DNA of 64,000 bases, from positions 62,001 to 126,000 of the forward strand of contig CAJQOH010000028.1 of assembly GCA_905479915.1 (NCBI GenBank), read 5' to 3'. This DNA comes from an uncultured Flavobacteriales bacterium. GTDB taxonomy: Bacteria > Bacteroidota > Bacteroidia > Flavobacteriales_E > Vicingaceae. The number at the start of each line of letters is the position of its first letter. The first letter of the stretch is position 1. Under the pieces are notes generated by a model that was given only the letters and a program-made list of their open reading frames with translations, made no database searches and was not told the DNA's origin. The translations under genes were made by a program, and so were the position numbers. This document shows, one piece after another, positions 53,102-62,205 of the stretch.

Positions 53102-56100
53102 CTACACTATACCTCCACCACCTTCACCACTACCTGGCCCTATTAAAATCACTTGATTAGCAGCATTGATTAGCGTGCTGTTGTGCTCAATAAAAAGGAC
53201 TGTATCTCCTCTTTCAATTAAAGATTGAAAAACTGCAATCAATTGTAGAATATCAAAATAATGCAAGCCAGTACTTGGCTCATCAAAAAGATAAAGCGTT
53301 TTGCCTTTATGCTTTTGCAACATGGAATTGGCCAACTTTAAACGTTGCGATTCTCCACCAGATAATGTATTTCCGGCTTGACCTAACAATATGTGCCCCA
53401 CTCCTACTTGGTTAAGGATTTCCAAATTTGCTACAACCGGTCCCGATCTAAAAAAAGTTATGACTTCTTGAACCGTCATTTGCAATACTTCTCCAATTGA
53501 ACGCTCGTTATATTTACAGGCCAGAACTGCATCATTGTAACGCATTCCTTTACAGCTATCACATGTCAACCAGATATCGCTCATAAAATCCATGCTGGTT
53601 TTTAACTGACCATGACCAGCACAAGTTTTACATTTTCCATTTTTACTTTGGTAAGAAAAGTCTGCTTTCTTTAAACCCAATTCTTTGGCTAATTCTGTTT
53701 TGGAGAAAATGGTTTTTAGCTGTTCTATAATTCCGGTATACGTTGCTGGAGTGCTTAACCTATTTTGTGTTAAGATTTCTTGATCTATCAATAAAACTTC
53801 TGCAAACTGCTCTAACCCATGAACCGAAGTACAATTGGTTGGTCTATTTTTTAACCAAGAATTGTACAATACTTCTTTAATCAAGCTTGACTTCCCACTA
53901 CCCGAAACACCAGCTACAGCGGTAATCTGTCCAGCATAAAAATCAACATCAATATCTTTTAGATTATTGGCAAAAGCTCCTTTAACTCCAAAAGCCTTTC
54001 CTTTAGCGTTGTGTTGTTTATTTAATGCTTCTTTATCTGCCTCCAACAACTGATGGGTAACTGTATTTTTTGCAATACCTGCGATCTTTCCTTGATAGAT
54101 CACTTCTCCACCTTGCCTTCCTGCTGCTGGTCCCATTTCAATAATGTAATCTGCTTGTTGGATAAACGAAGCATCATGCTCTACCACAACAACTGTATTT
54201 CCGTTGGCTACAATTTGTTTTAACGCTTTTGACAAGACACCAACCTGTGCTTCATCCAAACCAATTGTTGGTTCATCCAACACATAAGTAACTCCAAAAA
54301 GGTGTGTTGATAATTGTCCGGCCAAAGTAATGCGTTGGCGTTCACCACCAGAAAGTGTGCTTACTGCTCTATCTAAATTTAAGTAACCCAATCCTAAATC
54401 AGCAATGATTTGTAAAGATGTGGTAACAGACGGCAACACCACTTTAGCAATTGTAGCCACAGTGGCATCCAATTGATCATCTAATTTTTCAATTAACGCT
54501 AAACAAGAACTAATGCTCATCCGAGAAATTTCATGAATGTTCTTCCCTAGGAATTTAGTGTTTAACAACTCAGGTTTTAAACGAGCTCCATTACAACTTG
54601 AACATTCTACATGATGCAAGATGTCTTCTAAATGTTGTAGACTCTTGTTATGCAGTTTTCGTTGATATTCATCATCAATGTAATTGCAGAACCCCCACCA
54701 TTTGGCTGTTAATTCTTGTGTTCCAGATTTTGTTTTGGTTTGATATTCCCAAGTAACATCATACAGGGTCTCACCAGTTCCGTAAAGGACAATATCCTTT
54801 ACCTCATCAGTTAATTCATTCCAAGGCAATTCAATGTTCCAGTTGTTTTGTTTGGCTGCTTCTTTTAATGTTGCGATAAACTGTCCGTTTACATCAGCAT
54901 AATACCCTATGGCTTTATTCGTAGAAACTGCTCCTTCTAAAATTGATTTTTCTGGAGCAACAATAATTGCATCAGGATTGCATGTTGGTTGCACTCCCAT
55001 CCCTTCACAAGCTGGACAAGCTCCTAAATGATGGTTAAAAGAAAAGTGTTGAGCAGTATAGTGTTCTCCTTCATGCTGTGCAATTCTCGAGTACAATAAT
55101 CTGAATGCATCGTACACTCCTGAAAGCGTTCCAACGGTTGAACGTTTAGAAGGACTTCCTCCTTTTCGGTTAATTCCAATTGCTGGTCCTAAACCAGAAA
55201 ACGAAGCAATTTCTGCTGCACTATTTTGTTTTAAAAAACTTCTGTTATAGGTAGATAACGATTCTGTAAAACGGGCATTCGATTCGGCAAACAAAGTCTC
55301 GTAAACCAAAGAGGATTTTCCACTTCCAGAAACTCCAGTAACAACAGTCAACTGGTTTTTAGGAATACGAATAGTTATATTCTTTAAGCCGTGTGTAGTG
55401 ACTCCGTTCAATACAATCTCATCACTAGTTTCCGGTATAACTGTTTTAATTTCTTCTCGTATAGTTCGCTCCTGTTCTTTCGGAACGCCTTGATGAAGAA
55501 TTGTTCCTCCGTCTGCACCACTTTTTGGCCCCAATTCGATGTGCCAATCGCTCCAAGAAATGATAGAAGCATCTTGCTCTATGCAAACAATGGTATTTCC
55601 TTTCTGTTTAATCCTATCAAACAATTGCAATAGTGAATGGATGTCATCTTGGTGCAAACCAATACTTGGTTCTACAATCACATACAAGGTATCCCCAGTA
55701 TCTTTTTTCTGTAGCTGGTTGGCAATTTTAATTCGTTGTGCTTCTCCACCAGAAAGTGTAGTGGATGATTGTCCGAGGGTTAAATACCCCAATCCTATTT
55801 CTTGTAAAATTTTGAGTCCAACAAGTACTTTTTTACTTGTGCTGAGCGTAGCCGAAGTATCTTCTTCAAAGAACTCAACAGCTTCGTTTATGGACAATTT
55901 ATAAATATCCGCAATCGACAAACCGTTATATTTAATTTGAAGCGTTGCCGCATTAAAACGATCGCCATTACAAGTACCACAAAGCAAATCTACATTCCCC
56001 AAAAAGTGCATCCCTATTTGGGTTTTCCCAGCACCCTGGCAAGTCTCACATCGTCCACCTTTGTTGTTGAATGAAAAACGCGATTTACTAAATCCTTGTG

Positions 56101-57877
56101 CTTTAGATTCTGGCAATTTGGCAAAGAGATCTCTAATATGATCTGACAAACCTAAATAGGTTGCGGGATTACTCCGTGGTGTTTTTCCTATAGGCGAATG
56201 ATCAATAAATATCAGTTTATTGACGGCTGCTAAGTTTTTAGTTGAGGATAATTTTACTGGTTCATCAACTTCAATTCCTAAGTGTTGTTGTACTGATTTT
56301 AGTAGCGTTCCTTTTACTAAGCTTGATTTTCCCGTTCCTGATTTTCCACTCACCACATTGAGTTTTCCGAGCTGAAAATCAACAGTTATATTTTTTAAAT
56401 TTCTTTCAGAACATCCAATTAACTGAATAGCATCACTAGCTGTTTTGGCAATACTACTCGATTTGGTCGCACCAAGTATTGCTCTGTACGTTGGACTAAC
56501 CGCCTCCAAATCTTTCTGCTCGGCAAATTCAGTAAAGGCTCCATTAAACAACACCTCCCCACCTTTTACTCCAGCTTTAGGTCCAATTTCTATGATATGA
56601 TCGGCACTGGTAATGGTATCCAGATCATGCTCCACCACAATAACAGTATTGCCTTTTTGTACCAATTGTTTAAAATGATAAATCAAGCGTTCGTTCTCTT
56701 CTTGGTGCAAACCAATAGAAGGCTCGTCAAAAACATACAACACATCACTTAAGGGAACCAATATTTGATTGGCTACTCTAATCCGCTGTATTTCACTTGC
56801 TCTTAATGATTTTGAAGGTCTATCTAGGGTCAAATGTCCCAAACCAAGGTCAGTTAATAAATCTACCTGAGCCTCAATTTTAGTGGTGATTGCTGCTGCA
56901 ATATCATTCCACGCATTGTTTTGAATCCAAGCTTTTAACTCGTTCAATTCAAAACGACCCACATCAGCAATGGATTTGCCATGAACGGTAACACTCAGCG
57001 CCTCATTATTTAAACGCGTTCCATTACAATCCGGACACGTTACCGCATGTACATATTTTAGAATATTGGCATTTCTATCTCTTCTCAGAATGTCCGACAT
57101 AATCGGAAGCATTCCTTTGTAATGTCCTTCTTCTCGTGGTTTGGCTTTAATACCTGTCCACTTTAAGCGCGACTCTAAACTGTGTTTACCAAAAGGCACT
57201 TTTATTTTGTCGCTACCGTGCAAAATAACTTGTTGCTGCTGGTCGGTTAAATCATTCCAAGGAATATCTACATTAAACCCTTCGGCTTCGCAAACTTGGT
57301 TGAGCACATCAATGGTTACTTGCGAATACATGATGTAGCCATTCGGTAAAGTTGGTGCCAATGCTCCTTCTCGAATTGTTTTCTCTGGATAGACAATCAG
57401 TTTGTTCAAGTCTATTTGTTCTTCCTTGCCTATGCCGTTACAACGCGTACATTTCCCTACAGCCGAATTAAACGAAAACAACGCACGAGAAAGTGCTACA
57501 TCTTTCTTCGAGGTTCCTGTTCTGGCAAACAACAAACGCAACAAATCATAAATATCTGATAGGGTACCAACGGTAGAACGCGCATGCATTCCTGTGGTAC
57601 GTTGCCCAATGGCAATAACTGGCGAAAGCCCTTCAATTTCATCTACATCCGGACGGTTAATTTTACCCATAAATTGTCGGGCAAAAGAGGGCAAGGTTTC
57701 AAAATACCTCCGCTGCCCTTCTTGGGCAAGAACATCAAATACCAAACTCGATTTTCCAGAACCCGAAATACCAGTAACCACAATAAATTTATTGTGCGGA
57801 ATACTTAACGAAACGTTTTTAAGGTTGTTGGTTTTAGCGCCCTTGATATGGATTCCTGAATGTTCTTTGGAGTTCAT
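53102..57877 (-). CDS. Double-length UvrA-like protein (four ABC ATPase domains)
   Basis: 1591 residues in one uninterrupted frame; ordinary UvrA has about 940. Walker A motifs occur near residues 37 (TGISGSGKSS), 512 (SGKSGTGKSS), 849 (TGVSGSGKSS) and 1326 (AGVSGSGKSS), so it is two UvrA copies in tandem. Each half passes directly from LFAR/LYSR to FSFN-G-C-C-G, lacking the UvrB-binding insert, as in class II UvrA (UvrA2). In the first half the ABC1 signature is degenerate (LRASEIQRIRVA) and the ABC2 Walker B lost its Asp (VIVEPSIGLH); second-half motifs are intact. Zinc CxxC pairs are present. Probably not classical excision repair; may handle intercalators or branched DNA. Confidence 0.88.
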   Translation of the reverse strand: MNSKEHSGIHIKGAKTNNLKNVSLSIPHNKFIVVTGISGSGKSSLVFDVLAQEGQRRYFETLPSFARQFMGKINRPDVDEIEGLSPVIAIGQRTTGMHARSTVGTLSDIYDLLRLLFARTGTSKKDVALSRALFSFNSAVGKCTRCNGIGKEEQIDLNKLIVYPEKTIREGALAPTLPNGYIMYSQVTIDVLNQVCEAEGFNVDIPWNDLTDQQQQVILHGSDKIKVPFGKHSLESRLKWTGIKAKPREEGHYKGMLPIMSDILRRDRNANILKYVHAVTCPDCNGTRLNNEALSVTVHGKSIADVGRFELNELKAWIQNNAWNDIAAAITTKIEAQVDLLTDLGLGHLTLDRPSKSLRASEIQRIRVANQILVPLSDVLYVFDEPSIGLHQEENERLIYHFKQLVQKGNTVIVVEHDLDTITSADHIIEIGPKAGVKGGEVLFNGAFTEFAEQKDLEAVSPTYRAILGATKSSSIAKTASDAIQLIGCSERNLKNITVDFQLGKLNVVSGKSGTGKSSLVKGTLLKSVQQHLGIEVDEPVKLSSTKNLAAVNKLIFIDHSPIGKTPRSNPATYLGLSDHIRDLFAKLPESKAQGFSKSRFSFNNKGGRCETCQGAGKTQIGMHFLGNVDLLCGTCNGDRFNAATLQIKYNGLSIADIYKLSINEAVEFFEEDTSATLSTSKKVLVGLKILQEIGLGYLTLGQSSTTLSGGEAQRIKIANQLQKKDTGDTLYVIVEPSIGLHQDDIHSLLQLFDRIKQKGNTIVCIEQDASIISWSDWHIELGPKSGADGGTILHQGVPKEQERTIREEIKTVIPETSDEIVLNGVTTHGLKNITIRIPKNQLTVVTGVSGSGKSSLVYETLFAESNARFTESLSTYNRSFLKQNSAAEIASFSGLGPAIGINRKGGSPSKRSTVGTLSGVYDAFRLLYSRIAQHEGEHYTAQHFSFNHHLGACPACEGMGVQPTCNPDAIIVAPEKSILEGAVSTNKAIGYYADVNGQFIATLKEAAKQNNWNIELPWNELTDEVKDIVLYGTGETLYDVTWEYQTKTKSGTQELTAKWWGFCNYIDDEYQRKLHNKSLQHLEDILHHVECSSCNGARLKPELLNTKFLGKNIHEISRMSISSCLALIEKLDDQLDATVATIAKVVLPSVTTSLQIIADLGLGYLNLDRAVSTLSGGERQRITLAGQLSTHLFGVTYVLDEPTIGLDEAQVGVLSKALKQIVANGNTVVVVEHDASFIQQADYIIEMGPAAGRQGGEVIYQGKIAGIAKNTVTHQLLEADKEALNKQHNAKGKAFGVKGAFANNLKDIDVDFYAGQITAVAGVSGSGKSSLIKEVLYNSWLKNRPTNCTSVHGLEQFAEVLLIDQEILTQNRLSTPATYTGIIEQLKTIFSKTELAKELGLKKADFSYQSKNGKCKTCAGHGQLKTSMDFMSDIWLTCDSCKGMRYNDAVLACKYNERSIGEVLQMTVQEVITFFRSGPVVANLEILNQVGVGHILLGQAGNTLSGGESQRLKLANSMLQKHKGKTLYLFDEPSTGLHYFDILQLIAVFQSLIERGDTVLFIEHNSTLINAANQVILIGPGSGEGGGGIV

Positions 57878-57884
57878 TCCGTGA
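57867..57884 (+). repeat. 18-bp direct repeat, copy 1
   Basis: TTGGAGTTCATTCCGTGA, overlapping the start codon of the double uvrA gene. Identical to 59479-59496. Confidence 0.85.
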
Positions 57885-57954
57885 AATTAATAAAATATGT
57901 TTTGGGTAACACACAGAAGATATTTTGTTACAAAATGATACTATTTTAATTTAC

Positions 57955-57962
57955 TACATTTG
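57955..57962 (+). promoter_or_regulatory. -7 box of the ACP-like membrane protein
   Basis: TACATTTG, exact TAnnTTTG, ends 7 nt before the ATG, implying a leaderless or nearly leaderless mRNA and supporting the short N-terminus. Confidence 0.5.
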
Positions 57963-57969
57963 AATTATT

Positions 57970-58680
57970 ATGGGTTTAGATAGTGTTGAATTATTAGTAA
58001 CGGTGGAAGAAGCTTTTGGCATATCATTTACAGATCCTGAGGCTGAGAAGATTGCTACTGTTGGTGATTTATATAAAGGTGTTTGGAGTAAAATAAAAGA
58101 TAGAGAACAAATTGAAAATAACAAGTGTAAAAGTGCAGTGTTATTTTATAAATTCAGAAATTACTTTGAAACTGAATTTGATAGCAAAAGGAAAGAAATA
58201 GTTCCCAATAGCTTATTAAAAAATATACTACCAGAAGTTGATATAAAAACAAAATGGGCTAAGATTGAAGATGGATTAGAATTAGAACTCCCAAACTTAA
58301 CTCACTCTAAAAATATAACCACAGCTTTATTTATAACGGGTATAACTTTAATATTTGGTGGGTTCTTTTTACCAATAGACATAATAAAAGAATTTGGAAA
58401 TTCTCAGTACTGGTGGTTAATGCCCATTATAGGAATTGGAGCAACAACTATAATGGTAAAATCTGCTAAACCGTTAAAAACTACTATACCACTAGATAAT
58501 ATTAGAGAATTAATTGATGAAGTATTGTTATTAAATTACGCCAAGATTAGCAAACAGTTAGGAACAAATAGACTGGAGGTCGAAAATGTAATAAAGCTAA
58601 TTATTCAAGACCGCACAGGTGTAGAATTAAAAGAAATTGTCCCCGAAGCAAGTTTTACCCACGATTTAGGAATTGATTAA
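57970..58680 (+). CDS. Membrane protein with the two halves of an acyl carrier protein at its ends (permuted order)
   Basis: 236 residues. Residues 1-40 (GLDSVELLVTVEEAFGISFTD ... EAEKIATVGDLY) match the second half of an ACP, with S5 in the DSxxxVEL position that carries phosphopantetheine. Residues 203-236 (VENVIKLIIQDRTGVELKEI ... FTHDLGID) match the first half of an ACP and stop exactly at the DLGxD just before the Ser. In between lie a soluble region (50-110) and two membrane helices (about 115-136 and 147-164), which place both ends on the same face. A reconstituted ACP by circular closure or domain swap is inferred. Related ACP-like proteins with half domains exist in Bacteroidota annotations, but function is unknown. 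Confidence 0.65.
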   Translation: MGLDSVELLVTVEEAFGISFTDPEAEKIATVGDLYKGVWSKIKDREQIENNKCKSAVLFYKFRNYFETEFDSKRKEIVPNSLLKNILPEVDIKTKWAKIEDGLELELPNLTHSKNITTALFITGITLIFGGFFLPIDIIKEFGNSQYWWLMPIIGIGATTIMVKSAKPLKTTIPLDNIRELIDEVLLLNYAKISKQLGTNRLEVENVIKLIIQDRTGVELKEIVPEASFTHDLGID

Positions 58681-58724
58681 TTACCTCCTATTTGTTCTAA
58701 AAAACGTCTAATTTTGCTTTCAGA

Positions 58725-59447
58725 ATGCGAAACGAAATAGAAAATCCAAGAATAAAATGTTACCAATGCATGCAGCCTTCAATTACCTGCATTTGTAAAC
58801 ACATTAGTCCGCTCCAAACAAATACGCGTTTTATTATTTTGATGCACCCAAAGGAGTACAAAAAAGAAAGGAACGGAACGGGTCGTATGACCAAGCTTCA
58901 ATTGGAGAATTCTGAAATTATTGTGGGTGTGGATTTTACTAACAATAAGCGGGTAAATGAATTGCTTGAAAATAGCGCCTCATTTTTATTGTATCCCGGA
59001 AACGATAGCTTTAACTTATCTACAGAAAAAAGTACAGAAGTAAATTCATTTATGGGAGAACACCCCAACATTTTTATTCTGGATGGAACATGGCCTTGTG
59101 CCCGTAAAATGATTAAACTGAGCAAAAACTTACAACAGCTAAAGAGAGTGAGTTTTGACAATACTATCAAATCAAAATTTATTATTAAGCAGCAGCCAGA
59201 ACCACTGTGCTTAAGTACTATTGAGTCTGTTTATACGGTACTAAATTTATTGAAGAAAGGTGACTTTGAAGAATGCGAAACAAAGGACTTTCTTGTTCCT
59301 TTTGAGAAAATGATAGCATCTCAACTAGAATTTATTCTTAACCCGCCTGCCAATAGCTACCGCCCCAACAAAAATAGAACGCTTGAACCTAAAGACCGCT
59401 ACAAAAAGAAAGCGCAACGAAATACCATTTTTAATCAGGAAGATTAG
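58725..59447 (+). CDS. DTW-domain tRNA-uridine aminocarboxypropyltransferase (TapT-like)
   Basis: 240 residues. N-terminal zinc motif CYQCMQPSITCICKHI, then RFIILMHPKEYKKERNGTGRMTKLQL, LYPG, the DTW motif in ILDGTWPCARKMIKLS and QPEPLCLSTIESVYTVL. Members attach the 3-amino-3-carboxypropyl group from SAM to tRNA U47 (acp3U). C-terminal basic tail RYKKKAQRN may bind RNA. It follows the ACP-like gene on the same strand after 44 nt; both are bracketed by the 18-bp direct repeats. Confidence 0.88.
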   Translation: MRNEIENPRIKCYQCMQPSITCICKHISPLQTNTRFIILMHPKEYKKERNGTGRMTKLQLENSEIIVGVDFTNNKRVNELLENSASFLLYPGNDSFNLSTEKSTEVNSFMGEHPNIFILDGTWPCARKMIKLSKNLQQLKRVSFDNTIKSKFIIKQQPEPLCLSTIESVYTVLNLLKKGDFEECETKDFLVPFEKMIASQLEFILNPPANSYRPNKNRTLEPKDRYKKKAQRNTIFNQED

Positions 59448-59478
59448 CCCCCCTTTCATAACAATTGCTAGATATGAG

Positions 59479-59496
59479 TTGGAGTTCATTCCGTGA
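59479..59496 (+). repeat. 18-bp direct repeat, copy 2
   Basis: TTGGAGTTCATTCCGTGA, identical to the sequence around the double-uvrA start codon 1.6 kb away. Here it lies in non-coding DNA after the DTW gene. Confidence 0.85.
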
Positions 59497-59674
59497 TACT
59501 ATTTAAATATATTCTACCCACTTTTTTACTTAGCAGTATAAAAAAAGTAAACCATTAAAATGCTATAGAGTAAAGTCAAACCAAGTTTATTTTTATGAGG
59601 CAAAAAACACCATAACTTTACCACTTGGTGCTTTTTTTGTATTTTTGGTGCACATAGAGATAATGTGAGACAAT

Positions 59675-60748
59675 ATGCACCCTATTAAAAAATTAGAAAA
59701 ACTACCCCCAAAACGAGAAGAAATAGAAACTCTTCATATTTTAAGGCAATTAAGTAAATCATCAACTGCATTAGGCGAATTAAAAGGTATTGCTAAAACA
59801 ATCCCTAATCAATCAATGCTAATAAATGCAGTAGTACTTCAAGAAGCCAAAGACAGTTCAGAAATTGAAAATATAATTACTACTCAAGATGAATTGTACA
59901 GAGCTCTCTCGACAACAGGAAATCAACCATCGCAAATTAAAGAAGTAATTAATTACAGAAAAGCGATTTTTCTAGGTGCTGATATAATTAATAATCAAGG
60001 TTTTTTAAGGCAAAAAGACATCATTGAATTACAAAAAACCATTATTGAAAATAATGCTGGAATTCGAAATATCGCAGGAACTGTTTTAAAGAATGATAAA
60101 ACAGGAGAAATAGTTTACACTCCACCACAAGAAAAAGACGAAATAATAGATTTACTTTCAAACTTCCTTGACCATTTCAATAGAACAGAAACTGATCTAT
60201 CTCCCTTAATAAATCTTGCTGTATTACATTATCAATTCGAAAGTATTCATCCTTTTTATGATGGAAATGGACGAACAGGGAGAATATTAAATATTCTTTA
60301 CTTAATTATAAACGGACTATTAGATATTCCTATCCTTTACCTCAGTTCATACATCAATGAGAATAAGGCTGAATATTATAAACTATTAAACAAAGTCAAC
60401 AAGAATGACGAATGGGAAAACTGGATTATATATATGCTAAAAGCAGTAGAAATTACTTCTAATAAAACAGTTAAAAAAATCAATTCAATCAAAGAATTAC
60501 TTGAAAAAACTATTCTTGTCGCTCAAGAAAAAGCAACTAAGGTTTACCGCAAAGAATTAATTGAATTACTGTTTGAGCATCCTTATTCCAAAATTGAATA
60601 TGTAGTCGAAAGACTTGGAGTTGAACGAAAGGCCGCATCAAGATACTTAAAGCAATTAGAAGAAATTGGAATATTAGAATCTCAAAAAATGGGAAGAGAA
60701 ACTATATACATAAACACAAAATTGATAGAAATATTAAAAAGAAACTAA
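59675..60748 (+). CDS. Fic-family AMP-transferase with C-terminal winged helix
   Basis: 357 residues. Fic core motif HPFYDGNGRTGR at residues 192-203 with the catalytic His; an N-terminal inhibitory helix has S61-x-x-x-E65-N66 (SSEIEN), which makes it a class II, self-inhibited Fic protein. Residues 280-357 form a winged helix (HPYSKIEYVVERLGVERKAASRYLKQLEEIGILE). It probably adds AMP to a protein target that is not known. No separate antitoxin gene lies next to it, consistent with intramolecular inhibition. Confidence 0.9.
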   Translation: MHPIKKLEKLPPKREEIETLHILRQLSKSSTALGELKGIAKTIPNQSMLINAVVLQEAKDSSEIENIITTQDELYRALSTTGNQPSQIKEVINYRKAIFLGADIINNQGFLRQKDIIELQKTIIENNAGIRNIAGTVLKNDKTGEIVYTPPQEKDEIIDLLSNFLDHFNRTETDLSPLINLAVLHYQFESIHPFYDGNGRTGRILNILYLIINGLLDIPILYLSSYINENKAEYYKLLNKVNKNDEWENWIIYMLKAVEITSNKTVKKINSIKELLEKTILVAQEKATKVYRKELIELLFEHPYSKIEYVVERLGVERKAASRYLKQLEEIGILESQKMGRETIYINTKLIEILKRN

Positions 60749-60820
60749 GCCCAACAATCTGTATATTGCATAGCACCCTTCGGTATGCTACGACAACATA
60801 CATGGGTCGTTGTACACAAT

Positions 60821-61390
60821 ATGAATAGACTTCTTTATACGATTTTAATATTAACTAGTATTCATCTGTTTTCATGTCAGAATGATTCGGACACTGAAAC
60901 TAGTTTAGATAAAGATTCTAAAATAAAAATGACAAATATGAGTAATTGGCATCCTGAATTAATACCAATAATGCGTGAAGAAGATTATCATACGCATCAC
61001 CTTGGAATGGCCGAAAATGGATTTCTTTTTTTTGGATATGAAACTTTTGTATTTCCCAATGGTTTTGCAAATGAGAATTGGCAAAATGAAAGAGTTGAAT
61101 ATGCATTAGTTTATCTGTTTGACAAAAATGGAAATCATATCGAGACAAAGTATAAATTAGCAGGAAAAACTAGTGATATTTCGACAGGAAAAACAACTCA
61201 ATTACTAAATGAATTGTTATTAGAACTTGGAAAAGTTGAATATAAAAATATAGCGGTAAAACCATTTAAAACAATAATTGATGGAATTGAATTTGGGTTA
61301 ATTCCAAATGAGGAAGTTAAGATGATTGAATTACAGCCTAGTAATACTATTGCTTTTGGTGAACCATGGGATGGTGAGTATGACACTTAA
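60821..61390 (+). CDS. Hypothetical lipoprotein
   Basis: 189 residues from the ATG at 60821; an upstream in-frame ATG at 60785 adds 12 residues before the signal peptide and is rejected. Lipobox SIHLFSC places the lipidated Cys near residue 19. Mature protein is charged and has no family that I can recognise (HPELIPIMREEDYHTHHLGMAENGFLFFGYETFVFPNG). Probably attached to the outer or inner membrane. Confidence 0.6.
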   Translation: MNRLLYTILILTSIHLFSCQNDSDTETSLDKDSKIKMTNMSNWHPELIPIMREEDYHTHHLGMAENGFLFFGYETFVFPNGFANENWQNERVEYALVYLFDKNGNHIETKYKLAGKTSDISTGKTTQLLNELLLELGKVEYKNIAVKPFKTIIDGIEFGLIPNEEVKMIELQPSNTIAFGEPWDGEYDT

Positions 61391-61465
61391 AAAACAGTGT
61401 ACAATAATGGCTATAAGCAATGTAGGACTTCTGCTATACGAAAGGTCAGTCATTTAATGACGTTC

Positions 61466-61488
61466 GCTAAACCTTTGGTTTAGCTTTT
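61466..61488 (+). terminator. Intrinsic terminator in the 61391-61556 spacer
   Basis: Perfect 8-bp stem GCTAAACC / GGTTTAGC with TTT loop followed by TTTT. Confidence 0.6.
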
Positions 61489-61556
61489 AAGAATGAATAA
61501 ATTAAAAAGAAAAGTACATAACACTTCATATACTAACCGTTATCATACATATCAAA

Positions 61557-62162
61557 ATGAAAAAACTTAATTTAATTACAGTACTTATCTCTCTTATTCT
61601 AATCATTTCTTGCGGACAGGAAAACAAGAAAAAGGAAAACTCTAGCGAATCAAGTGAAAATAGTAATACTAAGGGAGGTAATTTGGCAACAGCTATGGTT
61701 GATTATGAAACCTACATTGAAATGAGAAGTGCTCTTTTGGACATTAACCCCGAAGAATTTGGAATGACTAAATCCGAATCAAATAATCAAATATTTGGAG
61801 TAATCCTAGATATAAGTCAAGGCGATTCAGTTGTGACAATTTCAGCCTATCAAACAGGTGATGTAAGTGTATATTATAGTACAGGAATGCTCTATATGGC
61901 TGGAGTGAATGTTGAAAGATTCAGAGAGATGGCAGTCGAATACACCAATCTATCTCAAGAATATATTGAATTGGCCGAAAAGACAGACAATAAAAATTTG
62001 CCGGAATCTGGATTTGTAAAATTCTATTTTGTCACTAATAATGGGATATACAGCTATCAGAATGAATTAAATTCTATTCTAGAAAATGAATCAGACTGGG
62101 GCGTTATGATTGACAATGGATTGAAAATTGTCAAAGCATATGACGAAGCTATAAATAAGTAA
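61557..62162 (+). CDS. Hypothetical lipoprotein
   Basis: 201 residues. Signal peptide with lipobox ILIISCGQ (Cys near residue 19), then a low-complexity Lys/Glu/Ser linker (ENKKKENSSESSENSNTKGG) and a globular part with LDINPEEFGMTKSESNNQIFGVILDISQGDSVVTISAYQTGDVSVYYSTG. The middle resembles no family I know. Separate from the preceding lipoprotein and followed by an RDD gene after 43 nt. Confidence 0.6.
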   Translation: MKKLNLITVLISLILIISCGQENKKKENSSESSENSNTKGGNLATAMVDYETYIEMRSALLDINPEEFGMTKSESNNQIFGVILDISQGDSVVTISAYQTGDVSVYYSTGMLYMAGVNVERFREMAVEYTNLSQEYIELAEKTDNKNLPESGFVKFYFVTNNGIYSYQNELNSILENESDWGVMIDNGLKIVKAYDEAINK

Positions 62163-62205
62163 AAACTGAACTTTCTTATGAGTACATTAGTGTCATATTA
62201 AAAGT

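Noticed and set aside
53102-57877. Two separate uvrA genes joined by a missing stop or sequencing error
   Set aside because: The frame is continuous through the junction with no obvious error, and each half has consistent class II features; a fusion is the simpler reading.
57594-57884. Plus-strand frame opposite the uvrA N-terminus
   Set aside because: Shadow of the uvrA coding sequence with no family features.
57970-58680. Frameshifted or truncated ordinary ACP
   Set aside because: No ACP helix I coding sequence lies upstream in any frame, and the C-terminal half ends cleanly at the motif with a normal stop.
60749-60820. attC-like integron cassette site after the Fic gene
   Set aside because: GCCCAAC fits RYYYAAC, but the matching 3' box reads GTTGTAC rather than GTTRRRY, and no integrase is present. 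The 61391-61556 spacer also fails the 3' box.
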